DNA from: Xanthomonas arboricola pv. populi
GTDB lineage: Bacteria > Pseudomonadota > Gammaproteobacteria > Xanthomonadales > Xanthomonadaceae
DNA: 64,000 nt
Reading direction: 5' to 3'
NCBI RefSeq assembly: GCF_002939945.1
Contig: NZ_MDEB01000006.1
Span: 62,001 to 126,000, forward strand
The first letter of the stretch is position 1. Each line of letters opens with the position of its first letter. A program made the translations under genes and the position numbers. Below, piece after piece: positions 40,381 through 49,367 of the stretch. Under the pieces are notes generated by a model. That model made no database searches. It saw nothing but the letters and a program-made list of their open reading frames with translations, and was not told where the DNA came from.

Positions 40381-41388
40381 TCACCCATGCACCCCGTCGA
40401 TCTCCACCGCCAGTTCGTCGCGGCAGATCACCGCGTGCAGCAGCAGACGCGGCACCGCATCGCCGAAGCGGGCGTCCAGCGCCTGCGCGACCCTGGGAAG
40501 GTCGTCCTGCTCGCGCACGTAGACCTTCAGGCGGGTGCCGGCGCCGAACTGCGCGGGCAGGGCGGGGGCGTGCTGGCGTGCGGCGCCGAGCAGGGCATCG
40601 AAGTTGGCGAAGGTCTCTTCCAGCTGCGCCAGCAACTGGCCGGTGTGCATCGAGGCATGCCCGACCACGGCGGCGGTGCCCGACAACAGCAGCGGCATGT
40701 CGCTGCCGGCCGGCGGCAGCATGGCACGCGCGAAACTCGGCGGCTGCGGGCCGTATTGGCGCGGGTAGTTGTAGGCGCTGACCTGGCGTGGATTCTCCAG
40801 CGGGGTGCCGGCGTCGCTGGCGGCCAGCCAGTAGATCTGGATGACGCGTTCGGCATCGCAGCGTCCCACCGCCGTGGCGGCTGGCAGCTGCGCAGTGTCG
40901 AAGGCGCCCAGCCCGCGCGCACGACCCACGCAGAATTGCCGGTAGCGTTCGCGGTCGCCACTGCCCAGGGTGATGGCGTCCAGATAGTTCCAGATACGCA
41001 GCAGGCGCGGAGTCTGGCTGCCGGTGACGAAGGCGGTGATCTCCGCATAGGCCTTGGCGGCGGCGTCTTCGATATTGACATCCTGCTCGTCGATTTCGAT
41101 CACGCCGAACTGCAGGCGGCCGTCGCTGGCCCAGGCGATGTTGCCGTCGCGGCCGCTGTGCACCGCTGCATCGCTGCGCCACACTTCCAGCACGTTGGCT
41201 TGATAAGGCTGCAGCGGCACGCGCAGGTAGCGTGGGTCGTCCAGGCGCGGCGCCGCAGTGCCGAAGCCGAACACGGCCAGCACCTGCGGGTCGGCCAGCA
41301 ATGCGGACGGGTCGGTCTGATCGACATAGTCGACCTGCAGGCGGGGATGGCGCACGCTGTGCGTGGTCTGGGCCTGGGAAGCGGTCAT
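40381..41388 (-). CDS. xanB2: Bifunctional chorismatase (3- and 4-hydroxybenzoate synthase) XanB2
   Basis: This 335-residue protein is of the chorismatase family, with a YjgF-like fold (once called pteridine-dependent dioxygenase-like). XanB2 splits chorismate to give 3-hydroxybenzoate, the xanthomonadin starter, and 4-hydroxybenzoate, the ubiquinone precursor. Features are FGFGTAAPRLDDPRYLRVPL, AYAEITAFVTGSQTPRLLRI, the NPRQVSAYNYPRQYGPQPPS active-site stretch, and GTAAVVGHASMHTGQLLAQL. Its start overlaps the xanB1 stop (ATGA), so the two are co-translated. This gene ties pigment production to respiratory quinone supply. Confidence 0.93.
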   Translation of the reverse strand: MTASQAQTTHSVRHPRLQVDYVDQTDPSALLADPQVLAVFGFGTAAPRLDDPRYLRVPLQPYQANVLEVWRSDAAVHSGRDGNIAWASDGRLQFGVIEIDEQDVNIEDAAAKAYAEITAFVTGSQTPRLLRIWNYLDAITLGSGDRERYRQFCVGRARGLGAFDTAQLPAATAVGRCDAERVIQIYWLAASDAGTPLENPRQVSAYNYPRQYGPQPPSFARAMLPPAGSDMPLLLSGTAAVVGHASMHTGQLLAQLEETFANFDALLGAARQHAPALPAQFGAGTRLKVYVREQDDLPRVAQALDARFGDAVPRLLLHAVICRDELAVEIDGVHG

Positions 41389-42767
41389 CGGGTGTCTCGT
41401 CGTTGCGTGTCGCGTTGCAGGGTGTCGCCGTCGAAGCCGAGCGTGGCCTGACGTCGGCGCTGGCGCCAGGACTGCCAGGCGCGCGGCATCATCGACAAGG
41501 TGGTCAATGCATAGATGGCGCGGAACGCGCGCAGGCGCAGGCGTACCTTGGGGCTGTCGAACACATCGCCGGCCAGCATCGCCACCACCGCTTCTTCGAT
41601 CTGCCAGGTGTTCCGCGGTTGCGCGAACAGGGCGCGCATCGTCGGCGAGGTGAAGCGGTAGATGAACCACTTGAACTCGTCCACGCCGCGCTTGAGTTCG
41701 CGCTGCAAGGCGCGCTGCAGTTTCGCCTCGTGCTGCGGCATGCGCAGGGCCTGGTCCACCATCGCCGCACCGCGCTCGGCGCTGTGCATGGCCAGGAACA
41801 CGCCCGACGAAAACATCGGATCGACGAAGGTGTAGGCATCGCCCAGCATCAACCAGCGCGGGCCGGACATGCGCGTGCATTCGTAGGCGTAGTTGCCAGT
41901 GGCATGCACCGGAGCCACGCGTTCGGCGCCGAGCATGCGCGCGTTGAGCTCGGCGTTGAGCGCGAGCGTGCGCATGAAAAAGCCTTCGCTGTCGCCTTTG
42001 CGGCTCTTCATGTATTCCGGATAGCAGACCGCGCCCACGCTCATGATGTCGTCCGGCAACGGGATCAGCCACATCCAGCCATGCGCGTGGCGGTAGATGC
42101 TGATGTTGCCGGCATCCTCGCCCGGCCGGCGCGCCACGCCGCGAAAATGGCTGAACAGCGCGGCCGATTGATGTCTGGCATTGGCGCGCTTGAGCTTGAA
42201 GCGGTTGCCCAGGAAGGTGTCGCGGCCGCTGGCGTCGAGCAGATAGCGCGGGCGGAACTGCTGCACCCCCGCCACGCCTTGTGCCTGCAGCACCGGCTGC
42301 TGCCCGTCGAACTCCACCGCTTCGACCTTGACCTGATCGCGCGCATCCACGCCCACCGCCCGCGCGCGCGCGAACAGCACATGGTCGAACTGCGCACGCG
42401 GCACCTGGAAGGCGAAATCGGCCTTGACGCCCAGTGCATGCGAAAAACGGAAGGTGTTGTAGCCGCCGCTGTCGTTGGGAAAGTCCGCGCCGCGCTTTAG
42501 CACGCCGATGCCGCGCACGTCTTCCAACACGCCCAGGCGTTCGAGAATCGGCATGTTCATCGGCAGCAGCGACTCGCCGATATGGAAGCGCGGATGCTGC
42601 GCCTTCTCCAGCAAGGTCACCTGCCAGCCCTGCTGGGCCAGCACGATGGCGGCCGCGCAGCCTGCCGGCCCGCCGCCGATGATCAGGACATCCGGGCACT
42701 CGGGTCCGGGAGCCGGCCCGGCTGCCGGCTTGGCGGTCGGGGTCGGGCCAACAGCGGTGGAAGTCAT
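41385..42767 (-). CDS. xanB1: Flavin-dependent halogenase/monooxygenase-like protein XanB1
   Basis: This 460-residue FAD protein has a PHBH-like fold. The N-terminal dinucleotide motif is VLIIGGGPAGCAAAIVLAQQ, and HPRFHIGESLLPMNMP, GWMWLIPL and GPRWLMLGDAYTFVDPMFSS follow. GWMWLIP fits the WxWxIP motif of flavin halogenases, and the pigment is brominated, so it is a candidate aryl brominase; reductase/halogenase is the older label. A Pro/Ala-rich leader of about 25 residues precedes the FAD domain. It is first in the xanB1-xanB2 unit, divergent from xanC. Confidence 0.85.
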   Translation of the reverse strand: MTSTAVGPTPTAKPAAGPAPGPECPDVLIIGGGPAGCAAAIVLAQQGWQVTLLEKAQHPRFHIGESLLPMNMPILERLGVLEDVRGIGVLKRGADFPNDSGGYNTFRFSHALGVKADFAFQVPRAQFDHVLFARARAVGVDARDQVKVEAVEFDGQQPVLQAQGVAGVQQFRPRYLLDASGRDTFLGNRFKLKRANARHQSAALFSHFRGVARRPGEDAGNISIYRHAHGWMWLIPLPDDIMSVGAVCYPEYMKSRKGDSEGFFMRTLALNAELNARMLGAERVAPVHATGNYAYECTRMSGPRWLMLGDAYTFVDPMFSSGVFLAMHSAERGAAMVDQALRMPQHEAKLQRALQRELKRGVDEFKWFIYRFTSPTMRALFAQPRNTWQIEEAVVAMLAGDVFDSPKVRLRLRAFRAIYALTTLSMMPRAWQSWRQRRRQATLGFDGDTLQRDTQRRDTR

Positions 42768-43059
42768 CCTGGAACGAACCTGCAGCGGGCGAGCGTCATG
42801 CAGTCATGATAGCCTGACCGGCGGCCCGGACAGGTATGCCGGCCGCCGAATCGCTGCTGCAGAACGATCGACACCATCGACAATGCGGCCGCAAGGCCGG
42901 CCTGGCGAGTGCTCGGAATCGGCCGGCACGGCAACGTACACTGTCTGTGGTTCCGCAACATCGCCCATGCCGACCCGACGGTTGCCTGCGACGCTGTGGT
43001 GGTTGTTTTGTAATTTCGCTGCGAATCTGTCGCCCGACCCTCACCTGGAAGCTCTCTGG
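42768..43059. other. Divergent promoter region, xanB1 / xanC
   Basis: This 292-bp interval carries the promoters for xanB1-xanB2 and the long plus-strand pigment operon. A T-rich patch (TTGTTTTGTAATTTC) 45-60 bases before xanC is the best place for the xanC -10 region. No exact hexamer pair can be supported. Confidence 0.45.
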
Positions 43060-43329
43060 ATGTCCTCGCAAACCGCTGCCGAACGTGAACTGGCCGAACT
43101 CCTGGTCGAAAGCCTGAACCTGGAAGACGTCCAGCCCGCCGACATCGACCCGGAGGCGCCGTTGTTCAATACCGGGCTGGGACTGGATTCGATCGACGCG
43201 CTGGAACTGGCGCTGGCGATCAGCAAGCGCTATGGCTTCCAGCTGCGCTCGGACAATGACGAGAACCGTCGCATCTTCGCGTCGCTGCGCGCATTGTCGG
43301 CGCATGTCGAAGCCAACAAGACCGTCTGA
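43060..43329 (+). CDS. xanC: Xanthomonadin acyl carrier protein
   Basis: This 89-residue acyl carrier protein has the phosphopantetheine attachment motif GLGLDSIDALEL, with Ser44 as the modified residue. It carries the hydroxybenzoyl starter and growing polyene chain during type II PKS-like synthesis. The ATG at 43060 begins a normal carrier-protein helix; a longer frame upstream is not carrier-like. It heads the main plus-strand pigment operon and overlaps the next gene by 26 bases. The HetI-like transferase at 3.9 kb is a candidate activating enzyme. Confidence 0.95.
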   Translation: MSSQTAAERELAELLVESLNLEDVQPADIDPEAPLFNTGLGLDSIDALELALAISKRYGFQLRSDNDENRRIFASLRALSAHVEANKTV

Positions 43330-44050
43330 CCTGCCAACTGCAGCGCCTGCCGATGCGCCCCCGTGGGTGCTGGGGCTGGGCGTGCTGCTGGCGGTGGCGT
43401 ATTCGCCGCTGGCGCATTGGGCCAACGCCAGCCATCGCCCGGACCTGGCCGTCATCGCCGGTGGCTTGCTGGTGCTGATGGTGCTGATCGAACCGATGGT
43501 CGCGCGCCGGGCCTGGGCCTGGGCGCTGGCCGTGCCGGCCGTGCTGGGCCTGAGCGCGTTGTGGCACTCGCCGTACGCGATGCTGGTGCTGGCCGCGCCG
43601 CCGGTGGTGTTCACCGGCTGGATCGCCTGGTTCTTCGGCCGCAGCCTGCGCCGCGGGCGCACGCCGTTGATCAGCCGCATTGTCGAAGGGCTGTATCGCC
43701 AGGCCGGCATGCCGATCAGCCCGGAGCAATACCGCTACACGCGCCGCCTCACCCTGGCCTGGGCGCTGCTGCTATGCGCGCTGACCCTGGTCAACCTGGT
43801 GCTGGGCCTGTGCGCCGAACCCAGTGGCATGCTGGCGCAACTGGGCTACGCCTCGCCGCTGCCGATCAGCGACGCGCGCGCGTCGCTGTTCGCCAATCTG
43901 CTGGCGTACGGGGTGGTTGGCGGGTTCTTCGTGGGCGAATATCTATTGCGCGGCCGCTGGTTTCCACAGCGCCCCTATCGTAATCTGCCAGACTTCTTGC
44001 GCCAGATGGCGCGGCTCGGGCCGGAATTCTGGCGCGATCTGCTGCGCTGA
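43304..44050 (+). CDS. Pigment-cluster membrane protein (COG4648-like)
   Basis: This 248-residue integral membrane protein has about six hydrophobic segments (for example WVLGLGVLLAVAYSPLAHWA, LAVIAGGLLVLMVLIEPMVA, LTLAWALLLCALTLVNLVLG, SLFANLLAYGVVGGFFVGEY). It ends in a cytoplasmic LPDFLRQMARLGPEFWRDLL. Proteins of this kind recur in aryl-polyene clusters after the carrier protein and are sometimes mislabelled as ketosynthase; their role is unknown. The ATG at 43304 lies inside the end of xanC in another frame, implying coupled translation. Confidence 0.78.
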   Translation: MSKPTRPSDLPTAAPADAPPWVLGLGVLLAVAYSPLAHWANASHRPDLAVIAGGLLVLMVLIEPMVARRAWAWALAVPAVLGLSALWHSPYAMLVLAAPPVVFTGWIAWFFGRSLRRGRTPLISRIVEGLYRQAGMPISPEQYRYTRRLTLAWALLLCALTLVNLVLGLCAEPSGMLAQLGYASPLPISDARASLFANLLAYGVVGGFFVGEYLLRGRWFPQRPYRNLPDFLRQMARLGPEFWRDLLR

Positions 44051-44102
44051 GTGCGTGGCCAGGGCAGCGACGGACGTGCACATTTTCGGGGACAAGACAA
44101 AA

Positions 44103-44852
44103 ATGCCGTTGGCAGGGATGCCGTCGCGCCTGGCGTGGGCCGTGTTCAATCTGTTGCAATTGGCTTTCACGCTGACGTTTACCGCTGGCGGAATCGTCTA
44201 TGCCCTGGCGTTGCTGGCGATCACGCGCGACGCCGACCGCCTGCTGCGCATGGGCGCCTGGATGTGGTCGCCGGTGCTGTTTCGCGGCGCCGGTGCCAAG
44301 GTGATCGTGGAAGGCCGCGAGCGCGTGGACTGGTCCAGGAACTATCTGTTCGTCAGCAACCACCAGTCGGTCATCGATATCTGCGCGTTGTTCTACGCCT
44401 TGCCGGTGCCGCTGCGGTTCCTGCTCAAGGACGAAATGCTCAAGGTGCCGTTCGTGAACTGGTATGCGCGGGCCACCGGCATGCTGTTCCTGGACCGCGA
44501 CAGCCGGCGTGCCGGGGCGATGGTGCGCCGGCAAGCAGCCGCGCTGCTGCGCGAGGGCAAACAGTTGTGTCTGTTTCCCGAAGGCACCCGCAGCCGCAGC
44601 GGCGCATTGTTGCCATTCAAGGCCGGGCTATTGCAGGCCGCTATCGATGCTGGTGTGCAGGTGGTGCCGGTAGCGGTGGATGGCTGCGGAAAGGTGCTGC
44701 CGGTGGAGGGTGTGTTCAGGGTGCGCCCGGGCATCATCCGTGTGCGTATCGGCGATCCGATCCCGGTGACCGGGCCGGATGCGCCGGATCGCCAGCAATT
44801 GACCGAGCAGGCACATAACGCCGTGGCTGCGATGCTTCAACCCAGGATTTGA
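44103..44852 (+). CDS. PlsC-type acyltransferase in pigment cluster
   Basis: This 249-residue lysophosphatidic-acid-acyltransferase-like enzyme has an N-terminal membrane helix (about 14-40). The catalytic HX4D motif is at His87-Asp92 (NHQSVID), FPEGTRS at residues 158-164, and VPVAVDGCGKVLPVEG closes the core. In the pigment pathway it probably transfers the polyenoic acyl group to a glycerol-type acceptor, as xanthomonadins are membrane-bound esters. The ATG at 44103 has GGGGA upstream; an in-frame GTG at 44076 is an alternative. Confidence 0.85.
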   Translation: MPLAGMPSRLAWAVFNLLQLAFTLTFTAGGIVYALALLAITRDADRLLRMGAWMWSPVLFRGAGAKVIVEGRERVDWSRNYLFVSNHQSVIDICALFYALPVPLRFLLKDEMLKVPFVNWYARATGMLFLDRDSRRAGAMVRRQAAALLREGKQLCLFPEGTRSRSGALLPFKAGLLQAAIDAGVQVVPVAVDGCGKVLPVEGVFRVRPGIIRVRIGDPIPVTGPDAPDRQQLTEQAHNAVAAMLQPRI

Positions 44853-44863
44853 GTTGCCTGCTT

Positions 44864-45151
44864 ATGGATTTCGTCGTGCCGCATGATCATCCCTGCCTGC
44901 CCGGGCACTTTCCGGGGCGTCCCGTGGTGCCTGGCGTGGTCGTGCTCGACCACGTGCTGCAGGCGGTGGAGGCCGCATATGGCCCACGTGCCGCGGCACG
45001 CCTGCCGCAGGTGAAGTTCGTGCAGCCGTTGCTGCCCGGGCAGATGGCATCGGTCACGCTGGACGGCGTCGGCCCGCGCTGGCGCTTTCGCGTACAGCGC
45101 GCCGACGAGCTGCTGGTCAGCGGCGAACTGGTGGCGGAGGCGGCGCGATGA
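44864..45151 (+). CDS. Hot-dog-fold 3-hydroxyacyl-ACP dehydratase-like protein
   Basis: This 95-residue FabZ/ApeI-like protein reads FVVPHDHPCLPGHFPGRPVV and PGVVVLDHVLQAV, the helix-and-loop core of hot-dog dehydratases with the catalytic His in HFPGRPVVPG. It should dehydrate 3-hydroxyacyl-XanC intermediates to give the conjugated double bonds. The start is the ATG at 44864, 11 bases after the acyltransferase stop; a TTG five codons earlier is less likely. The stop overlaps the next start (ATGA). Confidence 0.83.
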   Translation: MDFVVPHDHPCLPGHFPGRPVVPGVVVLDHVLQAVEAAYGPRAAARLPQVKFVQPLLPGQMASVTLDGVGPRWRFRVQRADELLVSGELVAEAAR

Positions 45152-46122
45152 GCAGTCAGTGGAAGCAACGCCCGGAAGGCGGTGGACGGTTCGCGCTGTG
45201 GCTGATCCGCGGCATTGCCCAGCATGCAGGGCGCGCGGTGGGACGCGCGCTGCTGTACCCGATCACGCTGTACTTCCTGCTGGTGCGTGCGCCCGAGCGC
45301 AGCGCCTCGCGTTCCTATCTGACGCGCGTGCTGGATCGCCCGGCCACGCTACGCGACGTGGCGCGGCATATCCACACCTTCGCCTCGACGATTCTGGACC
45401 GCGTGTACATGCTGTGCGGGCAGATGCAGCGCTTCCGGGTCGACATCACCGGGCTGGATCAGCTGCATACGCAGATGGACCGCGGCCGCGGCGTGCTGAT
45501 CTTCGGCTCGCACCTGGGCAGCTTCGATGCGCTGCGCGTGCTGGCCACCGAGCGGCCGGACGTGCAGGTCAAGGTGGTGCTGGACAAGGCGCACAACCGC
45601 GCCATGACCGAGCTGCTGGGCGCGCTGAATCCGCAGCTGGCGGCCAACATCATCGATGCCGGCATGGACGCGACCTCGATCGTCATGGCGATCAAGGACG
45701 CCACCGACGCCGGTGCGCTGGTGGCGCTGCTGATCGATCGCCCGCGCGAGGGCGACCCGGCGTTGCCGACGATGTTCCTCGGCCGCAACGCGATGTTCCC
45801 GACCTCGCCGTGGCTGATCGCCGCGGCGCTCAAGGTGCCGGTGGTGCTGGCCTTCGGCCTGTATCGCGGCGGCAATCATTACGAGCTGGCGTTCGAGACC
45901 TTCAGCGAAGGCCTGGACGTGCCGCGTCGCCAGCGCGCGCCGGTGCTGGCGGTACTCATGCGCGATTACGCGGCCAGGCTGGAACATTACACGCGCTACG
46001 CGCCGTACAACTGGTTCAACTTCTACGATTTCTGGAACACCCACCATGCCGATGTGCCGCACCCTGTCGTGGATGCTGATACTGCTGTTCAGCGCCGCAC
46101 CGCTATGCGCCGCACCGCCTGA
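45148..46122 (+). CDS. LpxL/HtrB-like acyltransferase in pigment cluster
   Basis: This 324-residue lipid A-type lysophospholipid acyltransferase has an N-terminal helix (LYPITLYFLLVRAPERSASR), FGSHLGSFDALRVLA with the HX4D-type His/Asp, LLIDRPREGDPALPTMFLG, and APYNWFNFYDFW at the C-terminus. This matches the family found in aryl-polyene clusters, where it may acylate the polyene conjugate for outer-membrane anchoring. It overlaps the dehydratase by four bases and the next gene by 77 bases, so the operon is tightly packed. Confidence 0.85.
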   Translation: MSSQWKQRPEGGGRFALWLIRGIAQHAGRAVGRALLYPITLYFLLVRAPERSASRSYLTRVLDRPATLRDVARHIHTFASTILDRVYMLCGQMQRFRVDITGLDQLHTQMDRGRGVLIFGSHLGSFDALRVLATERPDVQVKVVLDKAHNRAMTELLGALNPQLAANIIDAGMDATSIVMAIKDATDAGALVALLIDRPREGDPALPTMFLGRNAMFPTSPWLIAAALKVPVVLAFGLYRGGNHYELAFETFSEGLDVPRRQRAPVLAVLMRDYAARLEHYTRYAPYNWFNFYDFWNTHHADVPHPVVDADTAVQRRTAMRRTA

Positions 46123-46693
46123 GACGCTGGACGTCGGCCAGGTGCTGCAGCGCCTGGCACGCCCCGCACCGGTCAGTACCGAGTTCGTCGAACTGCGTGG
46201 CTCGGCCCTGCTGAAGACGCCGCTGCGCGTGCAGGGCCATTACCGTCGCCCGGATGCGCAGACCCTGGTGCGCGAGGTCAGTGCGCCGTATCGCGAGACC
46301 ACCACATTGCAAGGCGACGAAGGCGTGCTGGAACGCGAGGGCAAATCGCCGCGGCGTTTTTCGCTGAGCCGGGTGCCCGAACTGGCCGGCTTGAAGTCCG
46401 GCTTCGGCGCGTTGCTGGCCGGCGACCGCGCGCTACTGGAGCAGCACTACCGCATCAGCGGGCAGGGCCAGCCGCAGGCCTGGCAACTGACGCTGCAGCC
46501 CAGGGACGCTGCCGTGGCCAGGCAGGTGCGCGAGTTGCGTCTGTACGGGCGCAATGACGAGTTGCGCTGCATCGAAAGCCTGCCGGCCAAGGGCGACGTG
46601 CAACGCACGCTGCTGGCCGGTGCGGCGCGCGAGGCTACAAGCGTGACCGATGCAGCGGCATTGACCACGCTGTGCCACGGGTCGGGCGCGTGA
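46046..46693 (+). CDS. LolA-like periplasmic carrier protein of pigment cluster
   Basis: This 215-residue exported protein has a signal peptide (LSWMLILLFSAAPLCA) and a LolA/LolB-like fold (EFVELRGSALLKTPLRVQGH, YRRPDAQTLVREVSAPYRET, FGALLAGDRALLEQHYRISG). Such proteins in aryl-polyene clusters are thought to carry the lipid-like polyene across the periplasm. The start lies inside the acyltransferase gene with an unusually long 77-base overlap; an ATG two codons later would also keep the signal peptide. It is followed directly by the duplicated leader of the exporter gene. Confidence 0.82.
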   Translation: MPMCRTLSWMLILLFSAAPLCAAPPETLDVGQVLQRLARPAPVSTEFVELRGSALLKTPLRVQGHYRRPDAQTLVREVSAPYRETTTLQGDEGVLEREGKSPRRFSLSRVPELAGLKSGFGALLAGDRALLEQHYRISGQGQPQAWQLTLQPRDAAVARQVRELRLYGRNDELRCIESLPAKGDVQRTLLAGAAREATSVTDAAALTTLCHGSGA

Positions 46694-46716
46694 CGCAGCG
46701 CGCCCTCGGCGCAAGC

Positions 46717-47133
46717 AAGGCGCCAGCACAGCCCGATGCCGCGCGTGCGGCTGGTGGACGTTCCGCTGGCACGGCGAGGCTTGCGCATGGCGTTTAAATT
46801 GAACGCAAACCGCCGCATCGGCCTGGCGCTGCTGTGGCTGGCCTTGCTGGCGGTCGCCGGATTCTGGTTGAGCGAGACGCTGAACGTCACCGGCGATCTG
46901 CGCAAATTCATGCCCGCCCGCAGTAAAAGAAAGGCGCCAGCACAGCCCGATGCCGCGCGCGCGGCCGGTGGACGTTCCGCTGGCACGGCGAGGCTTGCGC
47001 ATGGCGTTTAAATTGAACGCAAACCGCCGCATCGGCCTGGCGCTGCTGTGGCTGGCCTTGCTGGCGGTCGCCGGATTCTGGTTGAGCGAGATGCTCAAGG
47101 TCACCGGCGATCTGCGCAAATTCATGCCCGCCC
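46717..47133 (+). repeat. Tandem 214-bp direct duplication at exporter 5' end
   Basis: Bases 46717-46919 recur at 46931-47133 with a period of 214 and only a few substitutions (for example GAGACGCTGAACGTC against GAGATGCTCAAGGTC). An 11-base spacer, GCAGTAAAAGA, separates them. Each copy covers upstream sequence, the ATG and the first roughly 44 codons of the RND exporter gene. Only the second copy continues into the full gene. Confidence 0.92.
46787..47011 (+). pseudogene. Truncated duplicate of exporter N-terminus
   Basis: This 74-residue frame repeats the exporter's start (MAFKLNANRRIGLALLWLAL, then LAVAGFWLSETLNVTGDLRKFMPA). It then leaves homology at the duplication junction and runs into RSKRKAPAQPDAARAAGG before stopping inside the second copy. 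If translated it would give a one-helix membrane peptide. It is a by-product of the 214-bp tandem duplication, and its translation could affect expression of the real gene, which starts 10 bases before its stop. Confidence 0.85.
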
Positions 47134-49367
47134 CGCGCACGCCCGCGCAGAAACTGCTGATCGAAGAACTCGGCGAAGGCCCCGGCTCGCGCCTGTTGCT
47201 GATGGCGCTGTCCAACAGCGACCCGGCCACGCTGGCCGCGCAGTCGCAGGCACTGCAGCAGGCCCTGGCCGCACAGCCGGAGCTGTTCGAGCTGGTCGGC
47301 AATGGCGGCACTGCGGGGCTGGATGCGATCCCCGAGCGCCTGCTGCCGTATCGCTATCTGCTCAGCGACAGTTTCGATACCACGCCGCTGGATGCGCACA
47401 CCCTGCAGGCGGCATTGCAGTCGCGCGTGCAGGATCTGGGCTCGCCTGCGGCTGCGCTGGTGGAACCGTTGCTGCCGCGCGACCCCACGCTGGAAGTGCT
47501 GCATCTGGCCGAAACCCTGCAGCCGGCAGCGGCGCCGCAGACGCGTAACGAGGTGTGGTTCGACCGTGCCGGCACCTCGGCCTTGCTGATCGTGCAGACG
47601 CGTGCAGCCGGCTTCGATCCCACCGGTCAGCAGCTGGCCTACGACGCGGTGCAGGCGGCGTTTGCCAAGGTCGGCAAGGGCAGCACGACCCGGCTCACCT
47701 TGACCGGCCCCGGCGCGTTTGCGGTGGAAATCACCGCGCGCACGCAGGGCGAGGCGCAATGGATCGGCACGCTGGATACGGTGGGACTGGTCTTGCTGCT
47801 GCTGGTCGCCTATCGCAGCTGGAAGATTCCGGTGCTCGGCGTGCTGCCGCTGGCCAGTGCCGGTCTGGCCGGTCTGGCTGCAGTGGCGGTGTTGTTCGAT
47901 GGCGTGCACGGCATCACCGTGGCATTCGGCTTCACCTTGATCGGCGTGGTGCAGGATTACCCGATCCACCTGTTCAGCCATCAGCGTCCCGGTCTGGATC
48001 CGCGCGACAACGCGCGCCATCTGTGGCCGACGCTGGCCACCGGCGTGGTGTCCACCTGCATTGCCTATGTGACCTTCCTGTTTTCCGGTGTGGATGGCTT
48101 GCGGCAGCTGGCGGTGTTCACCATCGCCGGGCTGGCGACCGCCGCGATTACCACGCGGTGGCTGCTGCCGTGGTTGATCGACCCGGCGCCGCGCGACTAC
48201 GCCGATTCGCGCATGCTCGCCGCGCTGTGGCGCGGCATTGCGCGCCTGCCGCGGCCGCGCATCAGCCTGGCGGTGATTGCGCTGATCGGCATCGCGGTGA
48301 TCGCGTTCGCCCCCGGCCAGTTCTGGCAGAACGATCTGTCGAAATTGACTCCGGTGCCGCCCAAAGCCCTAGCGCAGGACACGCATCTGCGGCAGGAACT
48401 GGGCGCACCCGACGTGCGTTACGTGCTCGCGCTGCCTGCCGCCAACGACGAGGCAGCGCTGCAGGCCAGCGAGCAGTTGCGCCCGCGCCTGGATGCCCTG
48501 GTGCGCGCCGGCGCATTGACCGGTTACGACATGGCCGCGCGCTATCTGCCCAGCGCCAAGACCCAGCGTGCGCGTCAGGCCGCGTTGCCGGATGCCGGGC
48601 AAGCGCGCGCATTGACCGACAGTGCGGTGGCCGCCACACCGTTTCGCGGCGATGCGTTCGCGCCGTTCCTGCAGGATCTGGACGCTGCCAAGCGCGCCGC
48701 GCCGCTGTTGCCGAAGGACCTGGCCGGCTCGCCGCTGGCGACCTCGGTCGGCGGGCTGCTGCTGGGCCGTGGCGATCGCAGCACCGCGCTGGTGTCGTTG
48801 ACCGGCTTGCGTGATCCGTCGGTACTGGCCGCCGCCGTGCAAGGCAGCGGCGCGCAGCTGCTGGATCTCAAGGACGCGTCCGAATCCCTGGTCGCTGCGT
48901 ATCGTGGGCGTGTGCTCGGCGCGCTGGGGCTGGCCGCGCTGCTGCTGGCGGCGACGGTGGCGATCGCGTTGCGCAGCCCGCGCCGGATCGTGCGCGTGCT
49001 GCTGCCGATGGCGCTGACCACGGTGCTGATCCTGGCGATCCTGCGCGGCATGGGGGTGGAGCTCAATCTGTTCCATCTGATCGCGTTGATCCTGGCGGCA
49101 GGTCTGGGCCTGGATTACGCGTTGTTCTTCGATCATGCCGGCGACGATCACGCCGACCAGCTGCGCACCTTGCATGCCTTGATCGTGTGCAGCCTGATGA
49201 CGCTGCTGGTGTTCGCGTTGTTGGCTGCGTCCAGTATCCCGGTGTTGCGTGCGATCGGCAGCACGGTGGCGCTGGGGGTGCTGTTCAATTTCATTCTGGC
49301 CTTGCTGGTGTCGCGCGAGCCGGCGCTGGAACGTGCAAGAAACGGAGATGCACATGCAGGGACGTGA
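47001..49367 (+). CDS. RND/MMPL-family exporter of pigment cluster
   Basis: This 788-residue MMPL-type RND permease probably moves the xanthomonadin precursor out of the inner membrane. It has an N-terminal helix (IGLALLWLALLAVAGFWLSE), a periplasmic domain, five helices from about residue 255 (TVGLVLLLLVAYRSWKIPVL, FGFTLIGVVQDYPIHLFSHQ), a second periplasmic domain, and a C-terminal helix bundle (LFHLIALILAAGLGLDYALF). Motifs around VVQDYPIHLFSHQRPG and GLGLDYALFFDHAG are typical of the family. The ATG at 47001 lies in the second copy of the 5' duplication. Its stop overlaps the next gene. Confidence 0.88.
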   Translation: MAFKLNANRRIGLALLWLALLAVAGFWLSEMLKVTGDLRKFMPAPRTPAQKLLIEELGEGPGSRLLLMALSNSDPATLAAQSQALQQALAAQPELFELVGNGGTAGLDAIPERLLPYRYLLSDSFDTTPLDAHTLQAALQSRVQDLGSPAAALVEPLLPRDPTLEVLHLAETLQPAAAPQTRNEVWFDRAGTSALLIVQTRAAGFDPTGQQLAYDAVQAAFAKVGKGSTTRLTLTGPGAFAVEITARTQGEAQWIGTLDTVGLVLLLLVAYRSWKIPVLGVLPLASAGLAGLAAVAVLFDGVHGITVAFGFTLIGVVQDYPIHLFSHQRPGLDPRDNARHLWPTLATGVVSTCIAYVTFLFSGVDGLRQLAVFTIAGLATAAITTRWLLPWLIDPAPRDYADSRMLAALWRGIARLPRPRISLAVIALIGIAVIAFAPGQFWQNDLSKLTPVPPKALAQDTHLRQELGAPDVRYVLALPAANDEAALQASEQLRPRLDALVRAGALTGYDMAARYLPSAKTQRARQAALPDAGQARALTDSAVAATPFRGDAFAPFLQDLDAAKRAAPLLPKDLAGSPLATSVGGLLLGRGDRSTALVSLTGLRDPSVLAAAVQGSGAQLLDLKDASESLVAAYRGRVLGALGLAALLLAATVAIALRSPRRIVRVLLPMALTTVLILAILRGMGVELNLFHLIALILAAGLGLDYALFFDHAGDDHADQLRTLHALIVCSLMTLLVFALLAASSIPVLRAIGSTVALGVLFNFILALLVSREPALERARNGDAHAGT

